Shown one piece after another: positions 6,726 through 10,890 of a stretch of 10,890 nucleotides of DNA. Both the position numbers and the translations under genes were made by a program. The stretch is from Azoarcus sp. (lineage in GTDB: Bacteria > Pseudomonadota > Gammaproteobacteria > Burkholderiales > Rhodocyclaceae). The stretch is from the NCBI GenBank assembly GCA_031268685.1, contig JAIRWW010000185.1:1-10890 (forward strand), in the 5' to 3' direction. The notes below the pieces were generated by a model, which saw only the letters and a list, made by a program, of their open reading frames with translations, was not told the DNA's origin and searched no databases. How positions within the stretch are numbered: the first letter of the stretch is position 1; the number at the start of each line of letters is the position of its first letter.

Positions 6726-7723
6726 GGCGAAGTGTCCCTGTTCCTGAGCATCACGACCTGCGCGACACTGCGGGTAATCCTGGGAGCGCCGGTCGCGGCG
6801 CCGGTGGCGCGCCCCAGCGTCAGCCCGACCCGGACGGCAAGCACCTTGTCCCATTCGCCGCCTACCCCTCCGGCATCCACGTAAGCGCCATTCCCCTGCA
6901 TGAGATAAGCAAGAGTCATTCCATCGACATCGGGCGCGATCTCCTCCGGCGCAGACGTGAATTCAGTGCGATAAAGGGATGTGCCGCCGCGCGGATTGGC
7001 CCCGACGAACCACGCCTCGGCATGGACGCTTGCCACGGTATCCACATTCTTGGGCAACACAGCATCAATGACATTCGCACTGATGGATGCCGGTTTGAAG
7101 ATAAACCCTTCGCCCGTGCCGCTATTGCAAGCAAACAAAATCGTCGTGCCGCCGGAAGAAACGAGTCCCGCGCCGCTATAGGCCGTCAAAGGACTATTGC
7201 TGGTGACAGCAGTTGCGCCCGCCGTGGCGGAAACAGCAACAAACGCATCGCTGCCGCTGGCGCGCGTCACGGAACCGTTCGCGGGAAAAGCATCGCTGCC
7301 GCCATAGCCCGTAATCGCCCCCAGAAAATACCCGCCGCCCGTCCACCAGTCGGCTGTCCCCAAGCCCACATGGCTGATCAAGCCCGGCGTCGTTCCGCAG
7401 GCATTGCCGCCCGCCTCGCGCAGCGAACGGGCCATGAGTTCGAGCGCTATGCGCGCGTTTTCCTGAATACGGGCGATGTCGTCAGTCCGGCGTCCGGTCT
7501 CGCCATTGGCGACAAAAATACCGAGAACACCGCTGATGACGATCAAACCGAGCAACATGGCGACCATCAACTCGATGAGCGTCATGCCGGCGCAGCGCCA
7601 AAACGGCCCCCCCTCCTGCCCCCGTGCGGACACCGCAACAGCGCCCCCCCCTCTGGAAACACAAAAAAGGCGCGCCGCGACTTTCACGCGATCGGTGCAA
7701 GAAGCGGCGCGCCCGTCAATCAC
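6722..7723 (-). CDS. pilW: Minor pilin PilW, with an unusually long leader and uncertain start
   Basis: A prepilin-like component of the type IV pilus tip complex. The signal is RCAG cut before MTLIELMVAMLLGLIVI, with Glu at +5. The helix continues with FVANGETGRRTDDIARIQENARIALELMARSLREAG, the standard PilW pattern. The mature part is about 287 residues. The start is unclear. A GTG at 7723 overlaps the pilV stop in GTGA and has GGAG six bases upstream, which suggests coupling, but it gives a 46-residue leader. An alternative GTG at 7633 gives a 16-residue leader, with a run of eight G's acting as a ribosome binding site. The leader carries G8 and G7 runs, so a one-base slip would move the pilin out of frame. 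There is no in-frame start between 7633 and the cleavage site. Function is confident, start is not. Confidence 0.88.
   Translation of the reverse strand: MIDGRAASCTDRVKVAARLFCVSRGGGAVAVSARGQEGGPFWRCAGMTLIELMVAMLLGLIVISGVLGIFVANGETGRRTDDIARIQENARIALELMARSLREAGGNACGTTPGLISHVGLGTADWWTGGGYFLGAITGYGGSDAFPANGSVTRASGSDAFVAVSATAGATAVTSNSPLTAYSGAGLVSSGGTTILFACNSGTGEGFIFKPASISANVIDAVLPKNVDTVASVHAEAWFVGANPRGGTSLYRTEFTSAPEEIAPDVDGMTLAYLMQGNGAYVDAGGVGGEWDKVLAVRVGLTLGRATGAATGAPRITRSVAQVVMLRNRDTSP
7607..7613 (-). repeat. G7 homopolymer in the pilW leader coding region
   Basis: Seven consecutive C's on the plus strand, read as G7 in pilW, about 20 codon-strand bases before the ATG of MTLIEL. It lies downstream of both candidate start codons, so a change in length would shift the pilin frame. 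Confidence 0.9.
7644..7651 (-). repeat. G8 homopolymer in or before the pilW leader
   Basis: Eight consecutive C's on the plus strand (G8 in pilW), ending 10 bases before the alternative GTG start at 7633. It is either part of the leader coding sequence (start at 7723) or a Shine-Dalgarno-like tract (start at 7633). Confidence 0.9.
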
Positions 7724-8223
7724 AAGCGGCTCCGGGACGTCACAGCCTGCTCTGCCTGCCCGCCCGGGCTGCGGCTGTTGTTCCACTTGACCGAAACTTC
7801 GCACAGATTCGCATCCGCCGCGCCGCAGGAGACTTTGCCGCAAGCATCATCGCCGAGGCTTGCATGGATGCTCTCGACCCAATGCCGGAGATCCTCGCCT
7901 GCAATCCCGGCGCTCGCCACACTGTGCCCGTCGCAAAGATAGCTGCCGCCCGTGTCGTATCCGGGCCGCACCGCCATGACACTTCGATCACCATCTTCCG
8001 TGGTAGCAGGCATCATACTGGCGCGCATGGACTCGAAAATGGACTGGACCAGCAAAACGGCTGCACTCTGCTCAAGCGAACCCTCATTGCCGCGCAGCGC
8101 ATTGGCCTGCATGCTGGCAGCGCCCAGGATGCCGAAAGCGAGTATGAAAACTGAAACGAGAACCTCTATCAGGCTGGAGCCTGCCTGGAAAAATCTTGCT
8201 CTTATGCTTGCGAATGTTCTCAT
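7720..8223 (-). CDS. pilV: Minor pilin PilV
   Basis: A 167-residue prepilin-like protein and first gene of the pilV-pilW-pilX-pilY1 unit. The leader MRTFASIRARFFQAG is cut before SSLIEVLVSVFILAFGILG, with Glu at +5. The segment AASMQANALRGNEGSLEQSAAVLLVQSIFESMRA is the conserved extended-helix pattern of PilV. A globular end with several cysteines follows (YLCDG, DACGKVSCG, NLCEVSVKW). The ATG at 8223 follows a modest GAGAG site at a 7-base spacing. A longer frame reaching 8322 would place over 30 non-pilin residues before the leader and is rejected. A run of ten C's (coding-strand sense) lies 15 bases upstream of the start. No FimT or FimU gene precedes it in this window. The stop overlaps a candidate pilW GTG start. 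Confidence 0.9.
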   Translation of the reverse strand: MRTFASIRARFFQAGSSLIEVLVSVFILAFGILGAASMQANALRGNEGSLEQSAAVLLVQSIFESMRASMMPATTEDGDRSVMAVRPGYDTGGSYLCDGHSVASAGIAGEDLRHWVESIHASLGDDACGKVSCGAADANLCEVSVKWNNSRSPGGQAEQAVTSRSRL

Positions 8224-8238
8224 TGCAGTGCTCTCGTT

Positions 8239-8248
8239 GGGGGGGGGG
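8239..8248 (-). repeat. C10/G10 homopolymer upstream of pilV
   Basis: Ten consecutive G's on the plus strand, i.e. C10 in the pilV 5' leader, 15 bases upstream of the pilV ATG and just beyond its GAGAG ribosome binding site. It is the longest homopolymer in the window. Confidence 0.9.
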
Positions 8249-8301
8249 AGATGCGGGCAAAACACCCGATCACGGCGATTTGTCCTGAAGCCGCCGCGCC
8301 G

Positions 8302-8310
8302 GACGAACAG
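8302..8310 (-). promoter_or_regulatory. AlgR-like motif upstream of the pil operon (tentative)
   Basis: CTGTTCGTC on the minus strand matches eight of nine positions of the Pseudomonas aeruginosa AlgR binding motif CCGTTCGTC. AlgR is known to activate the fimU-pilVWXY1Y2E operon in that species. The motif lies about 80 bases upstream of the pilV start. A single nine-base match is weak evidence, and no good sigma70 promoter accompanies it. Confidence 0.25.
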
Positions 8311-8472
8311 CTCCATATCCACTATTTGTTACGGCGATTTTCAGATGCGCTTGAGCTAGCCGGAAACGACCTTTGTCACACATCTTTGCGGCATTGACTC
8401 CAGCGCGGCACTTCGTCACGCAAAGAGACGGGTACGCCAACGGCGAGACTTTTTCCCCCTCGAAGCGTCCCC

Positions 8473-8500
8473 CTTGAAGACAGAAAATCCCGCCCCACAT
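8473..8500 (+). promoter_or_regulatory. Sigma32-type heat-shock promoter of clpB
   Basis: CTTGAAG (8473-8479), 13 bases, then CCCCACAT (8493-8500) followed by AG. This closely fits the RpoH consensus CTTGAAA-N11-16-CCCCAT, and the 13-base spacing equals that of the E. coli dnaK heat-shock promoter. Transcription would begin around 8507, leaving a leader of roughly 35 bases before clpB. Confidence 0.75.
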
Positions 8501-8542
8501 AGCGGCTATCCGTTTGGTTTACTTCCTGGGACTATTCCAGCC

Positions 8543-10890
8543 ATGCGCCTCGACAAACTCACCACCCGCTTCCAACAAGCACTCTCCGATGCCCAAAGTC
8601 TTGCCGTCGGCAACGACCAGCAATTCATCGAACCCCAACACCTGCTGCTCGCCCTGCTCGGGCAGGAAGACGGCGGCACGGTATCGCTGCTGCAACGCGC
8701 CGGAGTCAACATACCGCCGCTGAAAGCAGCGCTCGCCCAAACACTGGAACGCCTGCCCAAAGTCGAAGGCCACGGCGGCAACGTCAGCCTGGGGCGCGAT
8801 CTCGGCAACCTGCTCAACCTGACCGACCGGGAAGCGCAAAAGCGCGGCGACCAATTCATCGCCAGCGAAATGTTTTTGCTCGCGCTGGCAGGCGACAAAG
8901 GCGAAACCGGGCGGCTACTGCGCGAACACGGCCTCGTCCGCAAGGCGCTGGAAGCGGCCATCGACGCGGTGCGCGGCGGCAGCGCGGTCGATACACAAGA
9001 AGCCGAAGGGCAGCGCGAATCGCTGGCGAAATATTGCACCGATCTCACCGAGCGCGCCCGCGCGGGCAAACTCGACCCGGTGATCGGACGCGACGACGAA
9101 ATCCGCCGCGCCATCCAGATCCTGCAACGCCGCTCCAAAAACAACCCGGTACTGATCGGCGAACCCGGCGTTGGCAAAACAGCCATCGTCGAAGGACTGG
9201 CGCAACGCATCGTCAACGAAGAAGTCCCCGAAACGCTCAAGGGCAAACGGGTGCTGGCCCTCGACATGGCGGCCCTGCTGGCGGGCGCCAAATACCGCGG
9301 CGAATTTGAAGAACGGCTGAAAGCGGTACTAAAAGAAATCGCCCAAGAAGAAGGACGCATCATCCTGTTCATCGACGAACTGCACACCATGGTCGGCGCG
9401 GGCAAAGCCGAAGGCGCCATCGACGCCGGCAACATGCTCAAACCCGCGCTGGCGCGGGGCGAACTGCACTGCATCGGCGCGACCACACTCGACGAATACC
9501 GCAAATACATCGAAAAAGACGCCGCACTGGAACGCCGCTTCCAGAAAGTGCTCATCGAAGAACCGACCGTAGAAGCGACCATCGCCATCCTGCGCGGCTT
9601 GCAAGAAAAATACGAAATCCACCACGGCGTCGAAATCACCGACCCGGCCATCGTCGCCGCCTGCGAACTGTCGAACCGCTACATCACCGACCGCTTCCTG
9701 CCAGACAAGGCCATCGACCTGATCGACGAAGCCGCCGCCCGAATCAAAATGGAGATCGACTCCAAGCCGGAAGTCATGGACAAACTCGACCGCCGCCTGA
9801 TCCAACTCAAGATCGAACGCGAAGCGGTAAAAAAAGAAAAGGACGACGCTTCCCAAAAACGCCTCGCCCTGATCGAAGAAGAAATCACCCGTCTGGGAAA
9901 AGAATATTCCGACCTCGAAGAAATCTGGAAGGCAGAAAAAGCGCAACTGCAAGGCTCCAAGCACATCAAAGAAGCCATCGACCACATCAGAGTACAAATG
10001 GCCGAATTCCAGCGCAAAGGCCAGTTCGACAAACTGGCCGAATTGCAATATGGCGAATTACCGAAGCTCGAAGCGCAACTGAAAGTCGCCGAAAAAGCCG
10101 ATGGCGAAGGCGAAGGCACGGCAAAACTCAACCAGCTACTGCGCACGCAAGTCGGCACAGAAGAAATCGCCGAAGTCGTGAGCCGCGCCACCGGCATTCC
10201 GGTTTCCCGAATGATGCAGGGCGAGCGCGAAAAACTGCTCGGCATGGAAAGCCGCCTGCACAGCCGCGTCGTAGGCCAAGACGAAGCCGTGCGGCTGGTT
10301 TCCGATGCCATACGCCGCTCGCGCGCCGGACTTTCAGACGAAAACCGCCCCTATGGCTCCTTTCTTTTCCTCGGCCCCACCGGCGTAGGCAAGACGGAAC
10401 TTTGCAAGGCGCTGGCGAATTTCCTGTTCGATTCAGAAAGCCACCTGATCCGGATCGACATGAGCGAATTCATGGAAAAACACTCAGTCGCCCGCCTCAT
10501 CGGCGCGCCGCCGGGTTACGTCGGCTATGAAGAAGGCGGCTACCTCACCGAACAAGTCCGCAGAAAACCCTATAGCGTGATTCTGTTCGACGAAGTAGAA
10601 AAAGCCCACCCCGACGTATTCAACGTCCTTTTACAAGTGCTCGACGACGGACGCATGACCGACGGCCAAGGCCGCACCGTGGATTTCAAAAACACAGTAA
10701 TCGTCATGACATCCAACCTGGGCAGCCAGATGATCCAGCAAATGAGCGGAGACGACTACGGCTTGATCAAGCTCGCGGTCATGGCCGAAGTAAAAACCAG
10801 CTTCCGCCCCGAATTCATCAACCGCATAGACGAAATCGTGGTTTTCCATGCCCTCGACGAAAAACACATCGCGGGCATCGCGCGTATACA
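8543..10890 (+). CDS. clpB: ATP-dependent disaggregase ClpB (3' end beyond the window)
   Basis: A cytosolic hexameric AAA+ chaperone that, with DnaK, extracts proteins from aggregates after stress. The visible 782 residues cover all but about the last 80. The start [14 protein letters not shown] equals the canonical ClpB start, although the Shine-Dalgarno is poor (a small CTGG-N7-CCAG hairpin sits there instead). The N domain covers about 1-145. NBD1 has Walker A GEPGVGKT (206-213), pore tyrosine Y251 in GAKYRGEFE, and Walker B FIDE with E279, all numbered as in E. coli. A coiled-coil middle domain follows (about 410-525). NBD2 has Walker A GPTGVGKT (611-618), pore Y659 in GAPPGYVGY and Walker B FDE with E684, six residues later than E. 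coli owing to a short insertion ([11 protein letters not shown]). The E. coli internal start at residue 149 is not conserved (GTC). A GTG exists at residue 143. Confidence 0.97.
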   Translation, partial: MRLDKLTTRFQQALSDAQSLAVGNDQQFIEPQHLLLALLGQEDGGTVSLLQRAGVNIPPLKAALAQTLERLPKVEGHGGNVSLGRDLGNLLNLTDREAQKRGDQFIASEMFLLALAGDKGETGRLLREHGLVRKALEAAIDAVRGGSAVDTQEAEGQRESLAKYCTDLTERARAGKLDPVIGRDDEIRRAIQILQRRSKNNPVLIGEPGVGKTAIVEGLAQRIVNEEVPETLKGKRVLALDMAALLAGAKYRGEFEERLKAVLKEIAQEEGRIILFIDELHTMVGAGKAEGAIDAGNMLKPALARGELHCIGATTLDEYRKYIEKDAALERRFQKVLIEEPTVEATIAILRGLQEKYEIHHGVEITDPAIVAACELSNRYITDRFLPDKAIDLIDEAAARIKMEIDSKPEVMDKLDRRLIQLKIEREAVKKEKDDASQKRLALIEEEITRLGKEYSDLEEIWKAEKAQLQGSKHIKEAIDHIRVQMAEFQRKGQFDKLAELQYGELPKLEAQLKVAEKADGEGEGTAKLNQLLRTQVGTEEIAEVVSRATGIPVSRMMQGEREKLLGMESRLHSRVVGQDEAVRLVSDAIRRSRAGLSDENRPYGSFLFLGPTGVGKTELCKALANFLFDSESHLIRIDMSEFMEKHSVARLIGAPPGYVGYEEGGYLTEQVRRKPYSVILFDEVEKAHPDVFNVLLQVLDDGRMTDGQGRTVDFKNTVIVMTSNLGSQMIQQMSGDDYGLIKLAVMAEVKTSFRPEFINRIDEIVVFHALDEKHIAGIARI

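Larger units (their letters stand above)
8224..8542. other. Divergent intergenic region between pilV and clpB
   Basis: About 320 bases without a gene that I can support. A minus-strand frame at 8500-8270 has no recognisable product. It contains the C10 tract, the AlgR-like motif, a 10-bp direct repeat ACGGCGATTT at 8272-8281 and 8331-8340, and the clpB heat-shock promoter. I found no convincing sigma70 promoter for pilV. Confidence 0.6.

Noticed and set aside
8387..8402. Sigma54-like GG-N10-GC spacing upstream of pilV on the minus strand
   Set aside because: Only the invariant dinucleotides fit. The flanking bases do not match TGGCAC/TTGC, and such a match is frequent by chance.
8506..9651. 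A 381-codon minus-strand open frame opposite clpB
   Set aside because: Ser/Arg-rich translation typical of the antisense frame of GC-rich clpB. The plus strand carries an unambiguous ClpB here.
9329..10048. A Phe/Asp/Gly-rich minus-strand open frame opposite the clpB middle domain
   Set aside because: It is the mirror of charged coiled-coil codons (GAA/AAA read as TTC/TTT). The sense strand is clearly ClpB.

Overview
This window looks like a GC-rich proteobacterial chromosome, most likely a betaproteobacterium. That inference rests on the organisation and sequence style of the minor pilin/PilY1 cluster, on a ClpB that aligns residue for residue with the E. coli family, and on a sigma32-type heat-shock promoter. 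No rRNA, tRNA or CRISPR array is visible.

Layout. (i) Positions 1-47, minus strand: the first 15 codons of what looks like an IS4-family transposase, cut by the window edge. (ii) 97-705, minus: an unrecognised 202-residue protein without a signal peptide. (iii) 706-1609: about 900 bases with no convincing gene. Its core is a degenerate tandem array of about fifteen 21-22-bp units (1069-1386) full of short palindromes followed by T-tracts and a perfect 16-bp inverted repeat. A strong GC-rich hairpin (1545-1570) lies just behind the pil operon. (iv) 1610-8223, minus: a compact type IV pilus minor-pilin operon in the order pilV-pilW-pilX-pilY1, with 4-base GTGA and ATGA stop/start overlaps and then a 13-base gap. 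(v) 8224-8542: a divergent intergenic region. (vi) 8543-10890, plus: clpB, the disaggregase gene, running off the right edge and preceded by a near-consensus sigma32 promoter.

How the genes fit together. PilV, PilW and PilX are prepilin-like proteins with N-terminal type III (prepilin peptidase) signals. In the studied systems they form a priming tip complex with the large secreted adhesin/tip protein PilY1, so the four genes form one functional unit. FimT/FimU upstream and PilE downstream, common partners in other clusters, are not present here. ClpB is an unrelated cytosolic chaperone that happens to be divergently transcribed.

The most notable signals are three long G/C homopolymers (10, 8 and 7 bases), all in 5' control or leader regions of pilV and pilW, which could make the tip complex phase-variable, and the unexplained 21-bp array behind pilY1. 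Neither is proven from sequence alone. The homopolymers could also be sequencing artefacts.
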